64,000 nt of DNA from Macrostomum hystrix (lineage: Eukaryota; Platyhelminthes; Macrostomidae), in the NCBI GenBank assembly GCA_950097015.1, contig CATNEN010000039.1, positions 3,112,001-3,176,000 of the forward strand, read 5' to 3'. Of the stretch, positions 24,050 to 34,759 are shown piece by piece. Numbering within the stretch: the stretch's first letter is position 1; every line of letters begins with the position of its first letter. Position numbers and translations under genes: made by a program. Below the pieces are notes generated by a model. That model did no database searches and was not told where the DNA came from. It saw only the letters and a list, made by a program, of their open reading frames with translations.

Positions 24050-25112
24050 TGGCAATCTTGGGAAAGGTAGATTTGGGAACTGTACATAGAGTAGCATGGG
24101 AATGAAGGTGTTGGGAAATCTTGGGAAACGTAGATTGGGGAACTGTACATAGAGTAGCATGGGAATGAAGGTGTTGGGAAATCTTGGGAAAGGTAGATTG
24201 GGGAACTGTACATAGAGTAGCATGGGAATGAAGGTGTTGGGAAATCTTGGGAAAGGTAGATTTGGGAACTGTACATAGAGTAGCATGGGAATGAAGGTGT
24301 TGGGAAATCTTGGGAAAGGTAGATTTGGGAACTGTACATAGATTAGCATGGGAATGAAGGTGTTGGGAAATCTTGGGAAAGGTAGATTCGGGAACTGTAC
24401 ATAGAGTAGCATGGGAATGAAGGTGTTGGGAAATCTTGGGAAACGTAGATTGGGGAACTGTACATAGAGTAGCATGGGAATGAAGGTGTTAGGAAATCTT
24501 GGGAAAGGTAGATTTGGGAACTGTACATAGAGTAGCATGGGAATGAAGGTGTTGGGAAATCTTGGGAAAGGTAGATTTGGGAACTGTACATAGAGTAGCA
24601 TGGGAATGAAGGTGTTGGGAAATCTTGGGAAAGGTAGATTCGGGAACTGTACATAGATTAGCATGGGAATGAAGGTGTTGGGAAATTTTGGGAAAGGTAG
24701 ATTTGGGAACTGTACATAGAGTAGCATGGGAATGAAGGTGTTGGGAAATTTTGGGAAAGGTAGATTTGGGAACTGTACATAGAGTAGCATGGGAATGAAG
24801 GTGTTGGGAAATCTTGGGAAAGGTAGATTTGGGAACTGTAAATAGATTAGCATGGGAATGAAGGTGTTGGGAAATTTTGGGAAAGGTAGATTTGGGAACT
24901 GTACATAGAGTAGCATGGGAATGAAGGTGTTGGGAAATCTTGGGAAAGGTAGATTTGGGAACTGTAAATAGATTAGCATGGGAATGAAGGTGTTGGGAAA
25001 TTTTGGGAAAGGTAGATTTGGGAACTGTACATAGAGTAGCATGGGAATGAAGGTGTTGGGAAATCTTGGGAAAGGTAGATTCGGGAACTGTACATAGAGT
25101 AGCATGGGGAAT
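24050..25112 (-). repeat. 63-bp minisatellite array
   Basis: About 17 units of 63 bp with sub-words GGGAAATCTTGGGAAAGG and GAACTGTACATAGAGTAGCA. Variant positions are shared by non-adjacent units (CTTGGG/TTTGGG, AGAGTAG/AGATTAG). The period is a multiple of three and the units lack stops in two minus-strand frames, so frames of up to 388 codons arise by chance. It probably lies in intron 1 or the upstream region of GTF2F1. Confidence 0.9.
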
Positions 25113-25229
25113 GCAGGTAGATATACAGAAGCATTGTAGAAGTAGATAGATAGCATCGAAATAAAGAAGAAATAAAAATATTTGCAGGAGAGCTGTTGGC
25201 AGTGACACTAGACCCACACCCAGCGAGGA

Positions 25230-25505
25230 GGCAATTATGCTAATTCTGCTGACTCCTGAGCACACGCACACACAGATACCGTACGCAGGCACACGCTTAC
25301 ACATCTGCCCTGACTTTCTCATCGTCAGGCAGTTTAAACTTTCACTGTGCCTAAGAGGTTGGCCCTTAAGGGCGTGAATTGCACAAGTCCCCAAGCCATT
25401 GTCTCCGCGGCTGCGCCACACATTTAAATGCGGAATCGAGCTCAGGGACCTTGGTGTGAGAGAGGAACGCGTTAGACCGCCCGGCTACACAGCCCCCCGG
25501 AGCAT
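25230..25505 (-). repeat. tRNA-derived SINE
   Basis: On the minus strand the sequence starts GGGGCTGTGTAGCCGGGCGG (A-box-like) and continues to GAGCTCGATTCC (B-box-like), followed by a non-tRNA body. The same head occurs in degraded form at 8065-8142. It lies just upstream of the first visible GTF2F1 exon. The boundaries are approximate. Confidence 0.65.
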
Positions 25506-25634
25506 CGGAAAGCTGAGTAAATCTTAGCATAGAATATTCGGTAAATGTGAGCGTCAGCGGGCTACCTGTCTAGACCACAAGACCTGACTAGACAAGATAC
25601 TAAGGCTACAAGATAATTATCTATTGCTTTGCAG

Positions 25635-28208
25635 GCTAATCAGCAGCCGCCACGCGCCAGCATCATCAGCTACCAGGCGGCGCCGCAGCCGGTTGGAGTG
25701 AGTGGCGCCGCCCTCCCGGCCGGCTCGGTTGGCGTCACCCGCGTCATGCTGCCTCGCGGTCTGCCCTCCTCGGCCCAGACGATTCGCGTGGCGCCGGCGC
25801 AGTCAGCTGTCTCGACCAGCGGCGGCATCCCCGTTGCGGTTCTGCCGCCTAGTGGTGTCAGGCCGCAGCTCATGCAGCAGCCGCAACAGGTTATCCGGCT
25901 TGGCTCCAACCCGCAGCAGCAGCAGCAGACACAGTTCTACCAACTGCAAAGATCAACTGTTGTAGCCGCTTCGCAGCAGCCTCCGGCAAGTTCAACGGCC
26001 AGTTCAAGTTCCGCAGCGCAGCCGCCGCAATACCAGTACCGGATCATCGTGCCCAGCAACACCTCGCTTCGCCGGCTGAGCGTGTTAAATTTCAACAGCT
26101 CCCAGGTGCCAGACCTGAGCATCTCCTGTGAGGCCAGCCTGCAACGCCTGGGCCGCTTCGGCCGGACGCCGACGGCCGTCGCGGCGGCTATTGCGGCGGC
26201 TGCCGAAGCTGAACTGCCCAGCCAGCAGCAGCAGAAGCCACAGTTTGGCGAAGGCAGCGCCTACAGGCAGGCGGAGCGGGACGAGGCGAAGAAGCGAAGG
26301 CTGGCCGGAGCGTATCGGTGTGTGTGGCTGCCATGCACTTTTAGTATGGGAGAGGTGTGGTGGCTAGATCAAGGGTAGCTTTTTTCTTACACTCTGCCTG
26401 TCTCTAGTCAATCCAAATGTGTCCAAATCTGTCGATTTTTTCTTGTTAGCCCAGTGCTTAGAGCTTTGGATTCTGTCAGAGAGGTCGGGAGTTCGAATCT
26501 CCGTCCAAATTCGGAAATTATGGGGTGGAAGGTAGGGTAGGTTTGGCGGCCTCCACAGTCCACTGGGCTAGCTAGTCATTTCATAGCGCCTGTGCCAATC
26601 CACCCTCTTCCAATCAGGCGCTTCAATCCGTTCAACCAGCCCATGCAGCTTTCCATCTCTGGCAGCGGTCGGGAAGGCGCTAGAAAGTTTAAAGGCTCCC
26701 GCGAGGGTGGCATAACAGCCAACGCCGCCTACTGGGTGTTCATGAAGAGCGACGCCAACACCTTCGAGGCTCTGCCAGCCGACGACTTCTACAAGTTTGT
26801 GCCCGACGTCGCCTACCGGCATTTCAACTCGGAGGAAGCCGAGGAGCAGTTTAGTAGGCGCGACAAGACCCTGAATAAGTACAACCTGATGCTGCAACAC
26901 CGGCTCAATGTCAAGGAGGAAGACGGCGGCGGCGGTGGAGGCGGCGGCGGAGGCGATAAGAAAGCTGCTGGCGGCAGCGGTAGCGGAGGCGGCGCTGACA
27001 GGGATGACAACGACGGAGAAGAATTCGATCGAGTCGGCGCCAGGTCGTCGCGTCGATCGCGGCTTCAGCTAACCGACATGGACGAATTCGGTGACGGCGG
27101 CGGCGATTCCGACGAAGGCGACGACGCCGACGATCGTGGCGACGCGTCGACGTCGAAGGCTGGTGCCAAATCGGCGGGCTCCGGCTCTAAGAAGGGCGGC
27201 GGCGCGGTTGGCGGGAAGAACAAGCGCAGGGCGCCGCGTTTCAAGCGCAAGCGAAAGGAGGGCCAGCCGGCTAGCGACGAAGAGGGCGGCGCCGGAGCCG
27301 ATCCGGACGGCGAAGTCGAAGACGAGTCCGAGCTCGACGATCACGAGGGCGACGAGTTGGATTATCTAACTAACAGCAGCTCCGGCAGCGTGTCCGAGTC
27401 TGAGAAGGTTGAGATCTATGAAGAGAAGGGCCTGGACCAGGAGGACGCCATCAAGGTCCTGCTGGTGTCGGAAGACGAAGAGGAAAGCGATGCGGAGAAG
27501 GCCAACGCGGATGGTGAGAAAAATGGCAACACTGAAAATGGTAAAAAATCCGGGGCATCTGCTGCCGCTGGGTCGTCTTCCGGAAGCAGAGCTGCTGTCG
27601 GCGGCAAAGGCGGCGGCGAAGCAGACGATGATGACGATGAAGACGACGATGAGAGCAGAGACGAAAGCAAAAGCAGCAGCAACGGTGCTGACTCGGACTC
27701 GGACGGGGGAAATAGGGACTCCTCCAAGAAGGAGAAGCAGAGTACCAAGGATAAAGAGGCTAAAAAGGCTAAAAAGAAGAAGCACAAGAAGTCTTCCAAG
27801 CATCAGTCCGTTAAAGAGGCTGAGAAACGCGAAGCTCTTGTGAAGCGAATCAAAGAGAAGGCTCAGTACGGCGGTGGCGCTGCGTCTTCCGCCGGGTCGT
27901 CGGTGGCCGATTCTGACGGTCCGCCGACGAAGCGTCAAAAGACTGGCGCCTCGGCTCCGACAGTTGGTTCGGCTGACCTAATCGAAGAAGCTGAGATTCG
28001 GCGCTACCTTGGCCGGCGGCCAATGACCCTAGCCGAGCTGTCCAAGAAGCTGCGTGGCAAGTTTAAAAAGTACAAAGAGATGAACAAGTCAGTGCTGTTT
28101 CAAGCGCTGGCAGCCGCACTGGCCGGCCTGTTTGAACGGCAGGAGATCAAGAAGACAACCGTGAATGCCGTCTGCACCTACTCGCTGAGCACCAGTGGAG
28201 GACGATGA
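25635..28208 (+). CDS. GTF2F1: TFIIF alpha subunit (RAP74), 5' end incomplete
   Basis: Exon 25635-26317 follows acceptor TTTGCAG, and exon 26618-28208 follows acceptor CAATCAG. The junction CG|G (phase 2) gives GAYRRFNPF. About 757 residues are visible; the initiating exon is not identified. The N-terminal dimerisation region runs from RIIVPSNTSLRR through REGARKFKG and TANAAYWVF, interrupted by Q/A-rich insertions. A long acidic, Ser- and Lys-rich charged centre follows. The last 80 residues (IEEAEIRRYLGRRPMTLAEL onward) form the winged helix. RAP74 pairs with RAP30 and works with RNA polymerase II and the FCP1 phosphatase during initiation and elongation. The protein is longer than human RAP74 (517) because of the linkers. 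Confidence 0.93.
26440..26585 (+). repeat. tRNA-derived SINE filling the GTF2F1 intron
   Basis: TTAGCCCAGTGCTTAGAGC (A-box-like) and GGGAGTTCGAATCTCC (B-box) lie 30-40 bases apart, followed by a body that ends with CCACAGTCCACTGGGC. It takes up about half of the 300-base intron 26318-26617, and its 3' end is about 35 bases from the acceptor. Confidence 0.7.
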
Positions 28209-28672
28209 TTGAATTGTCTGGCAAATCTTTAAAGCCGTATTTGCTTCCTGTTCGCATTTTCGACCCAGATGCTAGCCATAACTAACGCTTGCTACTTAAA
28301 CAAATGCTTCTCTTGTTGCCTAACCCTAGTGTGTCTTCTCCGATCTCCGAAAACTTGTTATCTAAAATAATGTCATACTTGATTTGTAAGGCTATAAAAT
28401 AAAAAAGAAAAAATTTTGCGATTTCTTATTCAAGTTAATGCTGCATTCTGTATTAAGCGTGTGTATCCTTGTGACTTTCACTTTCTGAAAATTAATTTCC
28501 TTTCATGCGGTATCTGTGTCCTTTCATTTCAATTTAAGCTTGTCCGTGTTGTATCTTCTCATTTCGTAATTCAGGCTGTTACCAGAGTTTCACACAGCTA
28601 GTCAGTGAAGACCGCACATTTTTTACATCAGAATAAACTTTTGTCCGATTTCGTCTTCCAGCCGGTCAGGCG
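28209..28672. other. Short spacer between GTF2F1 and galactosyltransferase gene 1
   Basis: Only 464 bases separate the GTF2F1 stop from the next start codon. AATAAA at 28398-28403 is a probable GTF2F1 polyadenylation signal. TCGTCTTCCAG at about 28651-28661, 12 bases upstream of the ATG, is a good acceptor and could be a trans-splice site. Confidence 0.6.
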
Positions 28673-30246
28673 ATGATCCGCCTGTACAGACAGCTGCCGG
28701 CAGCTGTCCGCTATCTGCTGGTGTGCCTGTACCTGTGCCTGTGGCTGTTTGCGCTATTCAACTACAGCAGCCGCTGCCGCTACTCACAGCCGGACGTGTT
28801 CTCAAGCGACTGGCCGGCCGGCGATCCTCGGCTCGAATCTGGCCGCTGCTTCCTGCGCCGCGATCAACTGCAGCTGCACTCACCGGACCTGAGGACTGCG
28901 AAGGAGCTGCGGCAGCTCGAGCGAGAGCTGACGGGTCCGGGGGTACCAGCCGTGATGAGGCTGAGTCCTGGGGGCAGCTGGGCTCCCGCAAACTGCACCC
29001 CGCTGCAGCACGTGGCTGTGCTGGTGGCCTACAGGAACAGGGACTTTCACCTGCGGCTTCTGCTAGACCGACTACACCGCATGCTCAGGCTGCAGCTCAT
29101 CAAGTACTCAGTGTTTGTGGTTGAGCAGGTGAGCAGCTGACTGGCAGCTGGTGTGTTTGTGGTTGAGCAGGTGAGCAGCTGACTGGCAGCTGGTGTGTTT
29201 GTGGTAGAGCAGGTGAGCAGCTGATTGGCAGCTGGTGTGTTTGTGGTTGAGCAGTTTGAGCAGCTGATTGGGAGCTGGTGTGTTAGTGGCAGAGCAGTTT
29301 GAGCAGCCTAATTTGTGTCCGCAGGCGGGCCAGGAGCCCTTCAACCGCGGCATGCTGATGAACGTGGGCGTTGTGGAGGCTCTGAAATTGGCCAGCTACG
29401 ACTGCTTCATCTTCCACGACGTGGACATGATCCCCGAGCACGATCAGAATGTGTACCTGTGCGATGAGAACGCCAGACACCTGGCATCCGCCATTGACGA
29501 GATGCGGTATCACGTGATGTTCTACAACTACCTGGGCGCTGTGCTGGGTGAGTAAGCGACTCATTCTGAGCCACAATGACCCCACATTCATAGTCAGCAT
29601 GACCCCACATTCACAGTCAGCATGACCCCACATTCACAGTCAGCATGAGCCCACATTCACAGTCAGCATGAGCCCACATTCATAGTCAGCATGACCACAC
29701 ATGCAGAGTCAGCATGACCCCACATTCAGAGTCAGCATGAGCCCACATTTATAGTCAGCATGAGCCCACATTCATAGTCTGCATGACCACACATGCAGAG
29801 TCAGCATGAGCTCACATTTAAGACCCCTCGTCCATCTCTTCATCCTGGCAGCCATGAGCAGCAAGAACTTCTTCCGCGTCAACGGCTTCTCCAACGTGTA
29901 CTGGGGCTGGGGCAACGAGGACGACGACCTGAGCGCCCGCACCATGGAAGCTGGCATGCTGTTGTCGCGACCGCCGACCTCCCTCGGCCGCTACAAGATG
30001 GTGCGGCACCCCAAGGCCGTGCGTATCGAGTCGGCCTACAGCCAGTTCCGGCACTGGCGGGCTCGGCAGTTCGAGGACGGCGTCAGCTCGCTGGGCGCTG
30101 GCTCCTACTCGCTGACGGACGTCGATAAGCAGCCGCTCTGCACGCTGCTGACCGTGCGGCTCAACGCCAGCCAGCACCGGATGCAGGCCGACTGGCTGGC
30201 CGCCCCGGCCTCGTTCTTGTGGTTTCTAGGATTTTATTATCCTTGA
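28673..30246 (+). CDS. B4GALT: Beta-1,4-galactosyltransferase, gene 1
   Basis: Exons 28673-29128, 29325-29547 and 29852-30246 (donors CAG|GTGAGC and G|GTGAGT) give 357 residues. It is a type II Golgi protein: a short Arg-containing cytoplasmic tail, then one membrane span (YLLVCLYLCLWLFALF). The catalytic domain has EPFNRG, then FHDVDMIPE with the metal-binding DVD at 184-186, and WGWGNEDDD at 244-252. MVRH (276-279) supplies the second metal-binding Met/His pair of this family. The family moves galactose from UDP-galactose to terminal GlcNAc (some members GalNAc) on glycoproteins and glycolipids. Both introns are minisatellites. It is the upstream member of a tandem pair. Confidence 0.95.
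29110..29310 (+). repeat. 42-bp splice-donor minisatellite, gene 1 intron 1
   Basis: About five 42-bp units, the first overlapping the end of exon 1. Each begins with the exon 3' end (GTTTGTGGTTGAGCAG) and continues GTGAGCAGCTGA, so the first three keep an exact copy of the 5' splice site. The last two have GCAGTTTGAG instead and lead into the acceptor GTGTCCGCAG. Confidence 0.93.
29570..29820 (+). repeat. 23-bp minisatellite, gene 1 intron 2
   Basis: About ten units built from ACCCCACATTCATAGTCAGC with C/G and T/A variants, between the donor GTGAGTAAG and the acceptor CATCCTGGCAG. The same array occupies the paralogue's intron 2. Confidence 0.9.
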
Positions 30247-31925
30247 CGACTGCTCAAACTTCTGAGTCCTTGATCATTAATTGTTTATTTACGCCTGCCC
30301 CGATTAGGCCAGATGTGCAGCCGACAGCACAGCCGCAGCTATTGCGCGGCGCATCTAAAGGCTGCGTACGGCTGTTCAGTCCGTGGACTGGGGGGCGCCA
30401 CACCCACTTTCCCCAGCTGATGATGGTACCCATTTACCTGCTCGTTGAACTGAAGCAATGTAGAGCTAAGTACCGTGCTTAATGGCACAAACTGCTCCAG
30501 TGGAGTCGGGAATCGAACCTCCGACCTTAATCCGTGAGTCCGACGCTCTAACGACTTGGCTACAACCTATCATAGTCCTTGAGTCCTGGACTGAGTTCAA
30601 GGTTTCTGAGTTCAACTATTTCTCAGACTTTAAGATCCCCAATCTAAAAAGTGCCGAAATATCAACCGGATTTACAGTCCTTGGGCTTGGAGTTTTACTC
30701 TCAAACTTAACTCCAAATCCTAAAACAACTTAAAATCCTAGAGCGAAATAATACCCGGAAAAAGCAGTTTAACATTATAACCGTGCCCACAATCTGCAGT
30801 GTTCCCAGATCCACTTGATCAAATTATCCCTAAAGCTTTCCCACTGTGAGGCTCAGGTGTTGTAAATCATGTTTGAAACTATTGATTTATTGTCTTCGCT
30901 TTAAGCAGCATTGAGCTTTAACAATTTCTCTAGTCAAAGATGGTGTTACTATCTAGCTGTCTGTAACCTACGGACTAATGGCCTGGTTGTGCCTTCGTAC
31001 AATCGTTGTTTTGTACTAAAAACATGTTTAAAGTGATGCTACTTTTTTGAGTATCCTTTTTATATATGCTACCTAAATCTCTGAATGGTCCTAATAATGA
31101 TGGGTCATACAGATCGTCACCTGTCTTCAGGTAGACGGCGGGAGTATTTATGACTTGTTTTAGTACCGCGCATGCCTCGTCATCTAACAAGTTATATTTT
31201 TTGTTAGAAAAACTGTTCATGTCTAACATAGTCACTATTGTTTCGCTTGTGTACGCTGTGCATTTACTGTGATTTATAAATTACTTGAACAAAAGACACT
31301 TGCTGTGCAATTCTGGTACTCATTGTTTTATTGGCGTCTGGCTGCAGAATTTGTACTAAGCTGTGATTTCCGTATTGTGTATCGCATTAAATACCGAATC
31401 TGTTTTGTAACGTAGAATGCATTCTTTTATGCACAGCCTGCCTACCTACCTACTAAACCTTTCTACTTCCTTTTTTGACCAAACTACTGTTTAAGGTGTA
31501 GTAGTATCTGTACGGGTCTTTGCTGTCATGTTCTGCAGCTTTTATTTTGTTTGTATAAAACAATTGAAAACTCTACATTTCACTTATCTGAACCGCACAA
31601 ATTGGGTCAAAACTGTAGCTCAGCTGTGTGTCTTGGTCATTTTGCAGATTCTTTGTGTGTTCAACCTACTACTGAATGTGCTTTTGTGTTCAGCAGTATG
31701 CAATGATAACCCCTTGTGTTATACGCTTGCACTAATCATGTTATTGTGCCGCTCAACAACTATTTATTCTAGTCTATACTGCATTCACTTGTTCGCTTGG
31801 TCACTAGTCAGCGAATACAATAGTTCCCTGTACTGTGCAGGTCAGCCTTTTTACGTTTTAGTTTAATAAAAACTGTTTATTTCTGGTACATTTGGTACAT
31901 TTCTGATTGCATTTCATTCTCATCT
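30247..31925. other. Intergenic region between the galactosyltransferase genes
   Basis: AT-rich spacer containing one SINE. Two small frames (30975-31235 minus, 86 codons; 31528-31866 plus, 112 hydrophobic codons) have no recognisable motif and are not called as genes. Confidence 0.45.
30310..30575 (-). repeat. tRNA-derived SINE with conserved core
   Basis: On the minus strand, AGCCAAGTCGTTAGAGCGTC and GGAGGTTCGATTCCCG form A- and B-box-like segments. They are followed by a body with AATGGGTACCATCATCAGC and CTGGGGAAA at 30408-30435. The same core, one or two bases different, is in the SINE at 47195-47360. Its far end has GGCGCCCCCCAGTCCACGG. Confidence 0.75.
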
Positions 31926-31929
31926 GGCC

Positions 31930-32350
31930 TCAGCCATGGGACTAGTACTGGCTTCAGGCATGAGACTAGTACTGGCTTCAGGGATGGGACTAGTACTGGC
32001 TTCAGGGATGGGACTAGTACTGGCTTCAGGGATGGGACTAGTACAGGATTCAGGGATGGGACTAGTACAGGCTGCAGGGATGGAACTAGTACTGGCTTCA
32101 GGGATGGGACTAGTACTGGCTTCAGGGATGGGACTAGTACTGGCTTCAGGGATGGGACTAGTACTGGCTTCAGGGATGGGACTAGTACTGGCTTCAGGGA
32201 TGGGACTAGTACTGGCTTCAGGGATGGGACTAGTACTGGCTGCAGGGATGGAACTAGTACAGGCTGCAGGGATGGAACTAGTACAGGCTGCAGGGATGGA
32301 ACTAGTACTGGCTGGAGGGATGGGACTTGTACTGGCTGCAGGGATAGGAC
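31930..32350 (+). repeat. 24-bp minisatellite upstream of gene 2
   Basis: About 17 units of ATGGGACTAGTACTGGCTTC (with CAGG completing 24 bp) and variants. The array ends about 100 bases before the start codon of the second galactosyltransferase, so it is close to its promoter or 5' UTR. Confidence 0.9.
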
Positions 32351-32446
32351 AGTTTGAGCAACTGTGATGCAATGAGCACTCTCTGACAGAAAACCGAACT
32401 CGAATCTCCGCAGCAGTCACCTGGCCTGGATCCGGGATTCTAAGAA

Positions 32447-34700
32447 ATGTCCGGCCGCTGGTCACTAATGCAGGCCTGCAGGCGCCTGCCAGCACTTGGC
32501 CGCTACCTGCTGGTGTGCCTGTACCTGTGCCTGTGGCTGTTTGCGCTGTTCAACTACAGCAGCCGCTGCCGCTACTCACAGCCGGACGTGTTCTCAAGCG
32601 ACTGGCCGGCCGGCGATCCCCGGCTCGAATCTGGCCGCTGCTTCCTGCGCCGCGATCAACTGCAGCTGCACTCACCGGACCTGAGGACTGCGAAGGAGCT
32701 GCGGCAGCTCGAGCGAGAGCTGACGGGTCCGGGGGTACCAGCCGTGATGAGGCTGAGTCCTGGAGGCAGCTGGGCTCCCGCAAACTGCACCCCGCTGCAG
32801 CACGTGGCTGTGCTGGTGGCCTACAGGAACAGGGACTTTCACCTGCGGCTTCTGCTAGACCGACTACACCGCATGCTCAGGCTGCAGCTCATCAAGTACT
32901 CAGTGTTTGTGGTTGAGCAGGTGAGCAGCTGACTGGCAGCTGGTGTGTTTGTGGTTGAGCAGGTGAGCAGCTGACTGGCAGCTGGTGTGTTTGTGGTTGA
33001 GCAGGTGAGCAGCTGACTGGCAGCTGGTGTGTCTGTGGTTGAGCAGGTGAGCAGCTGATTGGCAGCTGGTGTGTTTGTGGTTGAGCAGGTGAGCAGCTGA
33101 TTGGCAGCTGGTGTGTTTGTGGTTGAGCAGGTGAGCAGCTGACTGGCAGCTGGTGTGTCTGTGGTTGAGCAGGTGAGCAGCTGATTGGCAGCTGGTGTGT
33201 TTGTGGTTGAGCAGGTGAGCAGCTGATTGGCAGCTGGTGTGTTTGTGGTTGAGCAGGTGAGCAGCTGACTGGCAGCTGGTGTGTTTGTGGTTGAGCAGGT
33301 GAGCAGCTGATTGGCAGCTGGTGTGTTTGTGGTTGAGCAGGTGAGCAGCTGATTGGCAGCTGGTGTGTTTGTGGTTGAGCAGGTGAGCAGCTGATTGGCA
33401 GCTGGTGTGTTTGTGGTTGAGCAGGTGAGCAGCTGATTCGCTGTTTGTGGTTGAGCAGTTTGAGCAGCTGATTGGCAGCTGGTGTATTTGTGGTTGAGCA
33501 GTTTGAGCAGCTGGTGTATTTGTGGTTGAGCAGGTGAGCAGCTGATTGGCAGCTGGTGTGTTTGTGGCTGAGCAGGTGAGCAGCTGATTGGCAGCTGGTG
33601 TGTTTGTGGCTGAGCAGGTGAGCAGCTGATTGGCAGCTGGTGTGTTTGTCGTTGAGCAGTTTGAGCAGCCTAATTTGTGTCCGCAGGCGGGCCCGGAGCC
33701 CTTCAACCGCGGCATGCTGATGAACGTGGGCGTTGTGGAGGCTCTGAAGTTGGCCAGCTTCGACTGCTTCATCTTCCACGACGTGGACATGATCCCCGAG
33801 CACGATCAGAATGTGTACCTGTGCGATGAGAACGCCAGACACCTGGCATCCGCCATTGACGAGATGCGGTATCACGTGATGTTCTACAACTACCTGGGCG
33901 CTGTGCTGGGTGAGTAAGCGACTCATTCTGAGCCACAATGACCCCACATTCATAGTCAGCATGACCCCACATTCATAGTCAGCATGACCCCACATTCACA
34001 GTCAGCATGACCCCACATTCACAGTCAGCATGAGCCCACATTCATAGTCAGCATGAGCCCACATTCATAGTCAGCATGACCCCACATTCATAGTCAGCAT
34101 GACCCCACATTCACAGTCAGCATGACCCCACATTCACAGTCAGCATGAGCCCACATTCATAGTCAGCATGAGCCCACATTCATAGTCTGCATGACCACAC
34201 ATGCAGAGTCAGCATGACCCCACATTTATAGTCAGCATGAGCCCACATTTATAGTCAGCATGAGCTCACATTTAAGACCCCTCGTCCATCTCTTCATCCT
34301 GGCAGCCATGAGCAGCAAGAACTTCTTCCGCGTCAACGGCTTCTCCAACGTGTACTGGGGCTGGGGCAACGAGGACGACGACCTGAGCGCCCGCACCATG
34401 GAGGCTGGCATGCTGTTGTCGCGACCGCCGACCTCCCTCGGCCGCTACAAGATGGTGCGGCACCCCAAGGCCGTGCGTATCGAGGGTGGCAACGAGTACT
34501 TTATGTCCTGGCGAGCCAGACACTACGAGGACGGTCTGAATGCCCTGAGCAAGGCGTCCTACTCTGTGCTGAGCAGGCGAGCACTGCCGCTGTACATGAA
34601 CATCACAGTGCAGCTCTCCAAACAGAGACACCAGATGACACCTGAGTGGCTGTCGCAGAGTGACTCTATTTGGTGGTTTTTGGGATTTTATTATCCCTGA
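32447..34700 (+). CDS. B4GALT: Beta-1,4-galactosyltransferase, gene 2 (tandem paralogue)
   Basis: Exons 32447-32920, 33687-33909 and 34306-34700 give 363 residues. A second ATG at 32468 aligns better with the gene 1 start. From the membrane span to AVRIE in exon 3 the protein matches gene 1 except for two substitutions (Q to P after AG, and Y to F in the ASYDC segment), with only a few silent differences in DNA. After AVRIE the C-terminal 58 or so residues are clearly different, then the two meet again at WFLGFYYP. DVD, WGWGNEDDD and MVRH are all intact, so both copies should be active enzymes. The mosaic points to recent gene conversion or partial replacement. The divergent C-terminus may alter acceptor choice, which is inference. 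Confidence 0.95.
32902..33660 (+). repeat. 42-bp splice-donor minisatellite, gene 2 intron 1
   Basis: About 18 units of the same 42-bp repeat as in gene 1, filling all of intron 1. About 16 units carry GAGCAGGTGAGCAGCTG, identical to the real exon 1/intron 1 junction. Three near the right side have GCAGTTTGAG or deletions. Only the first junction avoids the in-frame TGA within each unit. Confidence 0.95.
33935..34275 (+). repeat. 23-bp minisatellite, gene 2 intron 2
   Basis: About 14 units of the same 23-bp repeat as gene 1 intron 2, with more copies. It follows an identical 35-base intron start and precedes an identical acceptor region. Confidence 0.9.
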
Positions 34701-34759
34701 GTACTGCGGCGGAGGTGCTGTGTTTCAGAAAACTTTTTTGTGCTCATGATCACTCTTCA

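Noticed and set aside
30975-31235. 86-codon minus-strand frame
   Set aside because: The peptide looks protein-like but has no recognisable family, no splice context and no neighbours; it is not strong enough to call.
31528-31866. 112-codon hydrophobic plus-strand frame
   Set aside because: It is Cys/Leu-rich from AT/T-rich DNA with no motif; probably chance.
31920-32495. 191-codon minus-strand frame rich in TSPIPEAS
   Set aside because: It is the 24-bp minisatellite read backwards; no domain is present.
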